This document shows, in pieces, positions 41,501 to 52,639 of a stretch of DNA of 64,000 bases. The notes under the pieces are model-generated. The model was not told the DNA's origin. It ran no database searches and saw only the letters and a program-made list of their open reading frames with translations. Numbering within the stretch: the stretch's first letter is position 1; the number at the start of each line of letters is the position of its first letter. The stretch is from contig OY987232.1 of assembly GCA_963920705.1 (NCBI GenBank), positions 186,001 to 250,000 of the forward strand. The letters are read 5' to 3'. Source of the DNA: Odiellus spinosus. Lineage: Eukaryota > Arthropoda > Arachnida > Opiliones > Phalangiidae. The translations under genes were made by a program, and so were the position numbers.

Positions 41501-42855
41501 GATTCACAAATTTCCCAAGTATAGATTCACAAATTTCCCAAGTATAGATTCTCAAATTTCCCAAGCATAGATTCACAAATTTTCCAAGTATAGATTCACA
41601 AAATTCTCAAGCATAGCTTCACAAATTTTCCAAGTATAGATACACAAAATTCCCAAGCATAGATTCACAAATTTCCCAAGTATAGATTCAAAATTTCCTA
41701 AGTATAGATTCACAAATTTACCATGTATAGATTCACAAATTTCCCAAGTATAGATTCACATATTTCAATGGTATAGATTCAAAAATTTCCCAAGTATAGA
41801 TTCACAAATTTCCCAAGTATAGATTCACAAATTTACCATGTATAGATTCACAAATTTCCCAAGTATAGATTCACATATTTCCCAAGTATAGATTCACAAA
41901 TTTCCCAAGTATAGATTCACATATTTCCCAAGTATAGATTCACAAATTTCCCAAGTATAGATCCATCAATTTCCCAAGTATAGATTCACAAATTTCCAAG
42001 TAGAGATTCACAAATTTCCCAAGTATAGATTCACAAATTTCCCAAGTGTAGGTTCACAAATTTCCCAAGTATAGATTCACAAATTTCCCAAGTATAGATT
42101 CACCAATTTCCCAAGTATAGATCCACCAATTTCCCAAGTATAGATTCACATATTTCCCAAGTATAGATTCACAAATTTCTCAAGCATAGATTCACAAATT
42201 TCCCAAGTATAGATTCACAAATTTCCCAAGTATAGATTCTCAAATTTCCCAAGTATAGATTCACAAATTTTCCAAGTATAGATTCACAAAATTCCCAACA
42301 ATAGATTCACAAATTTTCCAAGTATAGATTCACAAAATTCCCAAGCATAGATTCACAAATTTCCCAAGTATAGATTCACATATTTCACAAGTATAGATTC
42401 ACAAATTTCCCAAGTATAGATTCACAAATTTACCATGTATAGATTCACAAATTTCCCAAGTATATGTTCACATATTTCCCAAGTATAGATTCACAAATTT
42501 CCCAAGAATAGATCCATCAATTTCCCAAGTATAAATACACCAATTTCCCAAGTATAGATCCACAATTTCCCAAGTTTAGATTCACAAATTTCTCAAGTAT
42601 AGATTCACAAATTTCCCAAGTATAGATTCACAAATTTCCCAAGAATAGATTATCAAATTTCCCAAGTATAAATTCACAAATTTTCCAAGTATAGATTCAC
42701 AAATTTCCCAAGCATAGATTCACAAATTTCCCAAGTATAGATTCACATATTTCCCAAGTATAGATTCACAAATTTCCCAAGTATAGATCCATCAATTTCC
42801 CAAGTATAGATTCACAAATTTCCAAGTATAGATTCACAAATTTCCCAAGTGTAGA
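41500..42855 (+). repeat. Dispersed duplication, copy 1 (broken by inverted island)
   Basis: It matches about 49,500-50,849 in the same orientation. The offset is 8,017 for TTTCCTAAG (41,697 and 49,714), CAATGGTATAG (41,766 and 49,783), GTAGGTTC (42,048 and 50,065) and CCCAACAATAG (42,294 and 50,311). It becomes 7,994 for GATTATCAAATTT (42,648 and 50,642) and the final GTGTAG (42,849 and 50,843), a one-monomer net change. Copy 1 stops at the first orientation switch, whereas copy 2 reads through. Confidence 0.9.
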
Positions 42856-42892
42856 AATTGGTGAATCTATACTTGGGAAATTTGAGAATCTA
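42829..42892. other. F-to-R switch 1: hairpin at island left edge
   Basis: The F monomer matches through GTGTAGA (ending 42,855) and the R monomer matches from GAAATTGG (starting 42,854), so GA is shared. Arms 42,829-42,855 and 42,866-42,892 are complementary over 27 bp with two mismatches, around a 10-base loop (AATTGGTGAA). The short shared sequence and hairpin geometry fit a template switch or microhomology-mediated joining; that mechanism is inferred. Confidence 0.93.
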
Positions 42893-43514
42893 TACTTGGG
42901 AAATTTGTGAATCTATACTTGGGAAATTTGTGAATCTATGCTTGAGAAATTTGTGAATCTAAACTTGGGAAATTGGTGGATCTATACTTGGGAAATTGGT
43001 GGATCTATACTTGGGAAATTGGTGAATCTATACTTGGGAAATTTGTGAATCTATACTTGGGAAATTTGTGAATCTATACTTGGGAAATTTGTGAATCTAC
43101 ACTTGGGAAATTTGTGAATCTATACTTGGGAAATTTGTGAATCTATACTTGGAAATTCGTGAATCTATACTTGGGAAATTGATTGATCTATACTTGGGAA
43201 ATTTGTGAATCTATACTTGGGAAATATGTGAATCTATACTTGGGAAATTTGTGAATCTATGCTTGAGAAATTTGTGAATCTAAACTTGGGAAATTGGTGG
43301 ATCTATACTTGGGAAATTGGTGGATCTATACTTGGGAAATTGGTGAATCTATACTTGGGAAATTTGTGAATCTATACTTGGGAAATTTGTGAATCTATAC
43401 TTGGGAAATTTTTGAATCTATACTATTGAAATATGTGAATCTATACTTGGGAAATTTGTGAATCTATACATGGTAAATTTGTGAATCTATACTTGGGAAA
43501 TTTGGAATCTATAC
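42854..43514 (-). repeat. 661-bp inverted satellite island (R orientation)
   Basis: About 29 monomers on the opposite strand, embedded in the F array. Read as its reverse complement, the island aligns base for base with 45,728-46,388: paired coordinates always sum to 89,242, so there is no net indel. I saw three differences in 661 bp. They are AGATTCAC against AGACTCAC near 45,779, TTCCAAG against TTCCGAG near 46,091, and GATCCACC against GTTCCACC near 46,262. Rare shared markers include GATTCCAAATT, GATCAATCAA, CACGAATTTCC and CAATAGTATAG. It is an inverted duplicate, not an in-place inversion, because the forward copy is still present downstream. A second forward copy lies at about 48,527-49,187. 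Confidence 0.96.
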
Positions 43515-43537
43515 AAATTTCCCAAGTATAGATTCAC
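43481..43537. other. R-to-F switch 2: perfect 23-bp-arm hairpin
   Basis: R sequence runs to ATAC at 43,514 and F sequence restarts at ACAAATTT from 43,513, sharing AC. The arms 43,481-43,503 and 43,515-43,537 are exact reverse complements over one full monomer length, with an 11-base loop (GGAATCTATAC). Beyond the arms the two sides stay broadly complementary because both are satellite. Confidence 0.94.
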
Positions 43538-43668
43538 AAATTTCCCAAGTGTAGATTCACAAATTTCCCAAGTGTAGATTCACAAATTTCCCAAGTATAG
43601 ATTCACAAATTTCCCAAGTATAGATTCTCAAATTTCCCAAGTATAGATTCACAAATTTTCCAAGTATA

Positions 43669-43850
43669 GATTCACATATTTCCCAAGTATAGATTCACAA
43701 ATTTCCCAAGTATAGATCCATCAATTTCCCAAGTATAGATTCACAAATTTCCAAGTATAGATTCACATATTTCCCAAGTATAGATTCACAAATTTCCCAA
43801 GTATAGATCCATCAATTTCCCAAGTATAGATTCACAAATTTCCAAGTATA
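43669..43850 (+). repeat. 91-bp tandem duplication
   Basis: A four-monomer block (three of 23 bp and one of 22 bp) occurs twice, with GATCCATC at 43,715 and 43,806 and each copy containing CACATATTTCCC and the short CAAATTTCCAAG unit. It is the smallest clean multi-monomer duplication I noticed. Confidence 0.85.
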
Positions 43851-45299
43851 GATTCACAAATTTCCCAAGTATAGATTCACAAATTTCCCAAGTGTAGATT
43901 CACAAATTTCCCAAGTATAGATTCACAAATTTCCCAAGTATAGATTCTCAAATTTCCCAAGTATAGATTCACAAATTTTCCAAGTATAGATTCACAAAAT
44001 TCCCAAGCATAGATTCACAAATTTTCCAAGTATAGATTCACAAAATTCCCAAGCATAGATTCACAAATTTCCCAAGTATAGATTCAAAATTTCCCAAGTA
44101 TAGATTCACAAATTTACCATGTATAGATTCACAAATTTCCCAAGTATAGATTCACATATTTCAAAAGTATAGATTCACAAATTTCCCAAGTATAGATTCA
44201 CAAATTTACCATGTATAGATTCACAAATTTCCCAAGTATAGATTCACATATTTCCCAAGTATAGATTCACAAATTTCCCAAGTATAGATCCATCAATTTC
44301 CTAAGTATAAATCCACCAATTTCCCAAGTATAGATCCACCAATTTCCCAAGTTTAGATTCACAAATTTCCAAGTATAGATTCACAAATTTCCCAAGTATA
44401 GATTCACAAATTTCCCAAGTGTAGATTCACAAATTTCCCAAGTATAGATTCACAAATTTCCCAAGTATAGATTCACCAATTTCCCAAGTATAGATCCACC
44501 AATTTCCCAAGTTTAGGTTCACAAATTTCTCAAGCATAGATTCACAAATTTCCCAAGTATAGATTCACAAATTTCCCAAGTATAGATTCTCAAATTTCCC
44601 AAGTATAGATTCACAAATTTTCCAAGTATAGATTCACAAAATTCCCAAGCATAGATTCACAAATTTTCCAAGTATAGATTCACAAAATTCCCAAGCATAG
44701 ATTCACAAATTTCCCAAGTATAGACTCACAAATTTCCGAAGCATAGATTCACAAATTTACCATGTATAGATTCACAAATTTCCCAAGTATAGATTCACAA
44801 ATTTCCCAAGTATAGATTCACATATTTCCCAAGTATAGATTCACAAATTTCCCAAGTATAGATTCACAAATTTCCCAAGAATAGATTCACATATTTCAAA
44901 AGTACAGATTCAAAAATTTCCCAAGTATAGATTCACAAATTTCCCAAGTATAGATTCACAAATTTACCATGTATAGATTCACAAATTTCCCAAGTATAGA
45001 TTCACATATTTCCCAAGTATAGATTCACAAATTTCCAAAGTATAGATTCACAAATTTCCCAAGTATAGATTCACAAATTTACCATGTATAGATTCACAAA
45101 TTTACCAAGTATAGATTCACAAATTTCCCAAGTGTAGATTCACAAATTTCCCAAGTATAGATTCACAAATTTCCCAAGTATAGATTCACCAATTTCCCAA
45201 GTATAGATCAAACAATTTCCCAAGTATAGATCCACCAACTTCCCAACTTTAGATTCACAAATTTCCCAAGCATAAATTCACAAATTTCCCAAGTATAGA

Positions 45300-48200
45300 T
45301 CCATCAATTTCCCAAGTATAGATTCACAAATTTCCAAGTATAGATTCACAAATTTCCCAAGTATAGATTCACAAATTTCCCAAGTGTAGATTCACAAATT
45401 TCCCAAGTATAGATTCACAAATTTCCCAAGTATAGATTCACCAATTTCCCAAGTATAGATCCACCAATTTCCCAAGTATAGATCCACCAATTTCCCAAGT
45501 ATAGATCCACCAATTTCCCAAGTTTAGATTCACAAATTTCTCAAGCATAGATTCACAAATTTCCAAGTATAGATTCACAAATTTCCCAAGTATAGATTCT
45601 CAAATTTCCCAAGTATAGATTCACAAATTTTCCAAGTATAGATTCACAAAATTCCCAAGCATAGCTTCACAAATTTTCCAAGTATAGATACACAAAATTC
45701 CCAAGCATAGATTCACAAATTTCCCAAGTATAGATTCCAAATTTCCCAAGTATAGATTCACAAATTTACCATGTATAGACTCACAAATTTCCCAAGTATA
45801 GATTCACATATTTCAATAGTATAGATTCAAAAATTTCCCAAGTATAGATTCACAAATTTCCCAAGTATAGATTCACAAATTTCCCAAGTATAGATTCACC
45901 AATTTCCCAAGTATAGATCCACCAATTTCCCAAGTATAGATCCACCAATTTCCCAAGTTTAGATTCACAAATTTCTCAAGCATAGATTCACAAATTTCCC
46001 AAGTATAGATTCACATATTTCCCAAGTATAGATTCACAAATTTCCCAAGTATAGATCAATCAATTTCCCAAGTATAGATTCACGAATTTCCGAGTATAGA
46101 TTCACAAATTTCCCAAGTATAGATTCACAAATTTCCCAAGTGTAGATTCACAAATTTCCCAAGTATAGATTCACAAATTTCCCAAGTATAGATTCACAAA
46201 TTTCCCAAGTATAGATTCACCAATTTCCCAAGTATAGATCCACCAATTTCCCAAGTATAGTTCCACCAATTTCCCAAGTTTAGATTCACAAATTTCTCAA
46301 GCATAGATTCACAAATTTCCCAAGTATAGATTCACAAATTTCCCAAGTATAGATTCTCAAATTTCCCAAGTATAGATTCACCAATTTCCCAAGTATAGAT
46401 CCACCAATTTCCCAAGTATAGATTCACCAATTTCCCAAGTTTAGGTTCACAAATTTCTGAAGCATAGATTCACAAATTTCCCAAGTATAGATTCACAAAT
46501 TTCCCAAGTATAGATTCTCAAATTTCCCAAGTATAGATTCACAAATTTTCCAAGTATAGATTCACAAAATTCCCAAGCATAGATTCACAAATTTTCCAAG
46601 TATAGATTCACAAAATTCCCAAGCATAGATTCACAAATTTCCCAAGTATAGATTCAAAATTTCCCAAGTATAGATTCACAAATTTACCATGTATAGATTC
46701 ACAAATTTCCCAAGTATAGATTCACATATTTCCCAAGTTTAGATTCACAAATTTCTCAAGCATAGATTCACAAATTTCTCAAGTATAGATTCACAAATTT
46801 CCCAAGTATAGATTCTCAAATTTCCCAAGTATAGATTCACAAATTTTCCAAGTATAGATACACAAAATTCCCAAGCATAGATTCACAAATTTCCCAAGTA
46901 TAGATTCAAAATTTCCTAAGTAAAGATTCACAAATTTACCATGTATAGATTCACAAATTTCCCAAGTATAGATTCACATATTTCAATGGTATAGATTCAA
47001 AAATTTCCCAAGTATAGATTCACAAATTTCCCAAGTATAGATTCACAAATTTACCATGTATAGATTCACAAATTTCCCAAGTATAGATTCACAAATTTCC
47101 CAAGTATAGATTCACAAATTTCCCAAGTATAGATTCACCAATTTCCCAAGTATAGATCCACCAATTTCCCAAGTATAGATCCACCAATTTCCCAAGTATA
47201 GATCCACCAATTTCCCAAGTTTAGATTCACAAATTTCTCAAGCATAGATTCACAAATTTCCCAAGTATAGATTCACAAATTTCCCAAGTATAGATTCTCA
47301 AATTTCCCAAGTATAGATTCACAAATTTTCCAAGTATAGATTCACAAAATTCCCAAGCATAGCTTCACAAATTTTCCAAGTATAGATACACAAAATTCCC
47401 AAGCATAGATTCACAAATTTCCCAAGTATAGATTCCAAATTTCCCAAGTATAGATTCACAAATTTACCATGTATAGACTCACAAATTTCCCAAGTATAGA
47501 TTCACATATTTCAATAGTATAGATTCAAAAATTTCCCAAGTATAGATTCACAAATTTCCCAAGTATAGATTCACAAATTTCCCAAGTATAGATTCACCAA
47601 TTTCCCAAGTATAGATCCACCAATTTCCCAAGTATAGATCCACCAATTTCCCAAGTTTAGATTCACAAATTTCTCAAGCATAGATTCACAAATTTCCCAA
47701 GTATAGATTCACATATTTCCCAAGTATAGATTCACAAATTTCCCAAGTATAGATCAATCAATTTCCCAAGTATAGATTCACGAATTTCCGAGTATAGATT
47801 CACAAATTTCCCAAGTATAGATTCACAAATTTCCCAAGTGTAGATTCACAAATTTCTCAAGCATAGATTCACAAATTTCCCAAGTATAGATTCACAAATT
47901 TCCCAAGTATAGATTCTCAAATTTCCCAAGTATAGATTCACAAATTTTCCAAGTATAGATACACAAAATTCCCAAGCATAGATTCACAAATTTCCCAAGT
48001 ATAGATTCAAAATTTCCTAAGTAAAGATTCACAAATTTACCATGTATAGATTCACAAATTTCCCAAGTATAGATTCACATATTTCAATGGTATAGATTCA
48101 AAAATTTCCCAAGTATAGATTCACAAATTTCCCAAGTATAGATTCACAAATTTACCATGTATAGATTCACAAATTTCCCAAGTATAGATTCACAAATTTC

Positions 48201-49740
48201 CCAAGTATAGATTCACAAATTTCCCAAGTATAGATTCACCAATTTCCCAAGTATAGATCCACCAATTTCCCAAGTATAGATCCACCAATTTCCCAAGTAT
48301 AGATCCACCAATTTCCCAAGTTTAGATTCACAAATTTCTCAAGCATAGATTCACAAATTTCCCAAGTATAGATTCACAAATTTCCCAAGTATAGATTCTC
48401 AAATTTCCCAAGTATAGATTCACAAATTTTCCAAGTATAGATTCACAAAATTCCCAAGCATAGCTTCACAAATTTTCCAAGTATAGATACACAAAATTCC
48501 CAAGCATAGATTCACAAATTTCCCAAGTATAGATTCCAAATTTCCCAAGTATAGATTCACAAATTTACCATGTATAGACTCACAAATTTCCCAAGTATAG
48601 ATTCACATATTTCAATAGTATAGATTCAAAAATTTCCCAAGTATAGATTCACAAATTTCCCAAGTATAGATTCACAAATTTCCCAAGTATAGATTCACCA
48701 ATTTCCCAAGTATAGATCCACCAATTTCCCAAGTATAGATCCACCAATTTCCCAAGTTTAGATTCACAAATTTCTCAAGCATAGATTCACAAATTTCCCA
48801 AGTATAGATTCACATATTTCCCAAGTATAGATTCACAAATTTCCCAAGTATAGATCAATCAATTTCCCAAGTATAGATTCACGAATTTCCGAGTATAGAT
48901 TCACAAATTTCCCAAGTATAGATTCACAAATTTCCCAAGTGTAGATTCACAAATTTCCCAAGTATAGATTCACAAATTTCCCAAGTATAGATTCACAAAT
49001 TTCCCAAGTATAGATTCACCAATTTCCCAAGTATAGATCCACCAATTTCCCAAGTATAGTTCCACCAATTTCCCAAGTTTAGATTCACAAATTTCTCAAG
49101 CATAGATTCACAAATTTCCCAAGTATAGATTCACAAATTTCCCAAGTATAGATTCTCAAATTTCCCAAGTATAGATTCACCAATTTCCCAAGTATAGATC
49201 CACCAATTTCCCAAGTATAGATTCACCAATTTCCCAAGTTTAGGTTCACAAATTTCTGAAGCATAGATTCACAAATTTCCCAAGTATAGATTCACAAATT
49301 TCCCAAGTATAGATTCTCAAATTTCCCAAGTATAGATTCACAAATTTTCCAAGTATAGATTCACAAAATTCCCAAGCATAGATTCACAAATTTTCCAAGT
49401 ATAGATTCACAAAATTCCCAAGCATAGATTCACAAATTTCCCAAGTATAGATTCAAAATTTCCCAAGTATAGATTCACAAATTTACCATGTATAGATTCA
49501 CAAATTTCCCAAGTATAGATTCACATATTTCCCAAGTTTAGATTCACAAATTTCTCAAGCATAGATTCACAAATTTCCCAAGTATAGATTCACAAATTTC
49601 CCAAGTATAGATTCTCAAATTTCCCAAGTATAGATTCACAAATTTTCCAAGTATAGATACACAAAATTCCCAAGCATAGATTCACAAATTTCCCAAGTAT
49701 AGATTCAAAATTTCCTAAGTAAAGATTCACAAATTTACCA
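45300..49740 (+). repeat. Overlapping 1,698-, 1,101- and 2,799-bp duplications
   Basis: Marker positions show a compound duplication. CATAGCTTCAC lies near 45,660, 47,358 and 48,459. GATCAATCAA lies at 46,054, 47,752 and 48,853 (steps 1,698 then 1,101). CCTAAGTAAAG lies at 46,915, 48,016 and 49,714 (steps 1,101 then 1,698). TTAGGTTCAC followed by TTCTGAAGC lies at 46,441 and 49,240 (2,799, the sum of the two steps). The block carries the forward counterpart of the inverted island at 45,728-46,388, a full second copy at about 48,527-49,187 and a partial one from 47,426. Confidence 0.91.
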
Positions 49741-50849
49741 TGTATAGATTCACAAATTTCCCAAGTATAGATTCACATATTTCAATGGTATAGATTCAAA
49801 AATTTCCCAAGTATAGATTCACAAATTTCCCAAGTATAGATTCACAAATTTACCATGTATAGATTCACAAATTTCCCAAGTATAGATTCACATATTTCCC
49901 AAGTATAGATTCACAAATTTCCCAAGTATAGATTCACATATTTCCCAAGTATAGATTCACAAATTTCCCAAGTATAGATCCATCAATTTCCCAAGTATAG
50001 ATTCACAAATTTCCAAGTAGAGATTCACAAATTTCCCAAGTATAGATTCACAAATTTCCCAAGTGTAGGTTCACAAATTTCCCAAGTATAGATTCACAAA
50101 TTTCCCAAGTATAGATTCACCAATTTCCCAAGTATAGATCCACCAATTTCCCAAGTATAGATCCACCAATTTCCCAAGTTTAGATTCACAAATTTCTCAA
50201 GCATAGATTCACAAATTTCCCAAGTATAGATTCACAAATTTCCCAAGTATAGATTCTCAAATTTCCCAAGTATAGATTCACAAATTTTCCAAGTATAGAT
50301 TCACAAAATTCCCAACAATAGATTCACAAATTTTCCAAGTATAGATTCACAAAATTCCCAAGCATAGATTCACAAATTTCCCAAGTATAGATTCACATAT
50401 TTCACAAGTATAGATTCACAAATTTCCCAAGTATAGATTCACATATTTCCCAAGTATAGATTCACAAATTTCCCAAGAATAGATCCATCAATTTCCCAAG
50501 TATAAATACACCAATTTCTCAAGTATAAATACACCAATTTCCCAAGTATAGATCCACAATTTCCCAAGTTTAGATTCACAAATTTCTCAAGTATAGATTC
50601 ACAAATTTCCCAAGTATAGATTCACAAATTTCCCAAGAATAGATTATCAAATTTCCCAAGTATAAATTCACAAATTTTCCAAGTATAGATTCACAAATTT
50701 CCCAAGCATAGATTCACAAATTTCCCAAGTATAGATTCACATATTTCCCAAGTATAGATTCACAAATTTCCCAAGTATAGATCCATCAATTTCCCAAGTA
50801 TAGATTCACAAATTTCCAAGTATAGATTCACAAATTTCCCAAGTGTAGA
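49500..50849 (+). repeat. Dispersed duplication, copy 2 (unbroken)
   Basis: The partner of 41,500-42,855. It carries two consecutive ATAAATACACC units (50,502 and 50,525) where copy 1 has one, and lacks a TTTACCATG unit present in copy 1. After its GTGTAG at 50,843 the F array continues with a second GTGTAG unit and ordinary monomers. It therefore shows what the site at 42,85x may have looked like before the inverted island arrived. Confidence 0.88.
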
Positions 50850-51910
50850 TTCACAAATTTCCCAAGTGTAGATTCACAAATTTCCCAAGTATAGATTCAC
50901 AAATTTCCCAAGTATAGATTAACCAATTTCCCAAGTATAGATCCACCAATTTCCCAAGTATAGATCCACCAATTTCCCAAGTATAGATCCACCAATTTCC
51001 CAGGTTTAGATTCACAAATTTCTCAAGCATAGATTCACAAATTTCCCAAGTATAGATTCACAAATTTCCCAAGTATAGATTCTCAAATTTCCCATGTATA
51101 GATTCACAAATTTTCCAAGTATAGATTCACAAAATTCCCAAGCATAGATTCACAAATTTTCCAAGTATAGATACACAAAATTCCCAAGCATAGATTCACA
51201 AATTTCCCAAGTATAGATTCAAAATTTCCCAAGTATAGATTCACAAATTTACCATGTATAGATTCACAAATTTCCCAAGTATAGATTCACATATTTCAAT
51301 AGTATAGATTCAAAAATTTCCCAAGTATTGATTCACAAATTTCCCAAGTATAGATTCACAAATTTTCTATGTATAGATTCACAAATTTCCCAAGTATAGA
51401 TTCACATATTTCCCAAGTATAGATTCACAAGTTTCCCAAGTATAGATTAACATATTTTCCAAGTATAGATTCACAAAATTCCCAAGCATAGATTCACAAA
51501 TTTCCCAAGTATAGATTCAAAATTTCCCAAGTATAGATTCACAAATTTACCATGTATAGATTCACAAATTTCCCAAGTATAGATTCACATATTTCAAAAG
51601 TATAGATTCAAAAATTTCCCAAGTAGAGATTCACAAATTTTCCAAGTATAGGTTCACAAATTTCCCAAGCATAGATTCACAAATTTCCCAAGTATAGATT
51701 CACATATTTCCCAAGTATAGATTCACAAATTTCCCAAGTATAGAACAATCAATTTCCCAAGTATAGATCCACCAATTTCCCAAGTTTAGATTCACAAATT
51801 TCTCAAGTATAGATTCACAAATTTCCCAAGTGTAGATTCACAAATTTCCCAAGTATAGATTCACAAATTTCCAAAGTATAGATTCACAAATTTCAGAAGT
51901 ATAGATTCAC
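50849..51910 (+). repeat. F satellite, last stretch before the main switch
   Basis: Plain F monomers with scattered private variants: GATTAACC near 50,930, CCCAGGTTTAG near 51,001, AAGTATTGATTC near 51,326, TTTTCTATG near 51,363, GATTAACATATTTTCC near 51,447 and TAGAACAATCAATT near 51,743. These one-off changes suggest less homogenisation near the switch. No non-satellite sequence was seen. Confidence 0.75.
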
Positions 51911-51947
51911 TTTTGAAATATGTGAATCTATACTTGGGAAATTTGTG
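51885..51947. other. F-to-R switch 3: hairpin at main polarity change
   Basis: F sequence ends at GATTCAC (51,910) and R sequence begins with ACTTTTGAAATATGTG (51,909), sharing AC. The arms 51,885-51,910 and 51,922-51,947 are complementary over 26 bp with two adjacent mismatches (AG against CC) and an 11-base loop (TTTTGAAATAT). From here the array stays R to the window end. The variants next to the switch are not mirrored: the left side has CCAAAG and CAGAAG units where the right side has TTTACCATG-type and CTTTTGAATTTT units. Confidence 0.94.
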
Positions 51948-52639
51948 AATCTATACATGGTAAATTTGTGAATCTATACTTGGGAAATTTTGAATCTATA
52001 CTTGGGAAATTTGTGAATCTATGCTTTTGAATTTTGTGAATCTATACTTGGAAAATTTGTGAATTTATACCTGGGAAATTTGTGAATCTATGCTTTTGAA
52101 TTTTGTGAATCTATACTTGGAAAATTTGTGAATTTATACTTGGGAAATTTGAGAATCTATACTAGGAAAATTTGTGAATCTATGCTTGGGAAATTTGTGA
52201 ATCTAAAGTTGGGAAATTTGTGAATCTATACATAGTAAATTTGTGAATCTATACTTGGGAAATTTGTGAATCTATACTTGGGAAATATGTGAATCTATAC
52301 TTGGGAAATTTGTGAATCTATACATGGGAAATTTGTGAATCTATACTTGGGAAATTTGTGAATCTATACTTGGGAAATTTGTGAATCTATACTTGGGAAA
52401 TTTGTGAATCTACACTTGGGAAATTTGTGAATCTATACTTGGGAAATTTGTGAATCTATACTTTGGAAATTTGTGAATCTATACTTGGGAAATATGTGAA
52501 TCTATACTTTGGAAATTTGTGAATCTATGCGTGGGAAATTTGTGAATCTATACTTGGGAAATTTGTGAATCTATAGTTGGGAAATTTGTGAATCTATTAT
52601 TGGGAAATTTGTGAATCTACACTTGGGAAATTTGTGAAT

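Larger units (their letters stand above)
1..42855 (+). repeat. 23-bp satellite array, F orientation (left block)
   Basis: An uninterrupted head-to-tail array of a 23-bp monomer, core AGATTCACAAATTTCCCAAG plus a TAT link, about 1,860 units. The left edge is cut by the window. Common single-base variants are GATCCACC and GATCCATC for GATTCACA, GATTCTCA, CACATATTTC, TTTACCATG for TTTCCCAAG, TTCTCAAGC, CCAAGTTTAG and CCAAGTGTAG. Shorter 22-bp units (CAAATTTCCAAG, ATTCAAAATTTCC, CAAATTCCC) occur regularly. Nothing but monomers is present, so no non-repeat gap of even 50 bases was seen. A TAG in every unit closes all three + frames within three units. This is satellite DNA by structure; any chromosomal role (centromere, subtelomere, spacer) is inference. 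Confidence 0.98.
43513..51910 (+). repeat. 23-bp satellite array, F orientation (middle block)
   Basis: About 365 monomers in the same orientation as the left block, resuming directly after the inverted island. Local markers differ from the far left: GATCAATCAA, CACGAATTTCCGAG, TTAGGTTCAC, TTTCCTAAGTAAAG, CATAGCTTCAC and ATAAATACACC. The CATCCACTAATT variant, frequent between 2.6 and 39.2 kb, was not seen here. The block ends inside a monomer at the third orientation switch. No other sequence class is present. Confidence 0.98.

Noticed and set aside
1-42855. CRISPR-like direct repeats of about 23 bp
   Set aside because: Repeats are contiguous with no spacers of unique sequence and no leader or associated genes, so this is a satellite.
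51885-51947. Orientation switch as a fold-back read artefact
   Set aside because: Units on the two sides are not mirrored beyond the first: CCAAAG and CAGAAG on the left, TTTACCATG-type and CTTTTGAATTTT on the right. A mis-join between two real arrays remains possible and needs read support.
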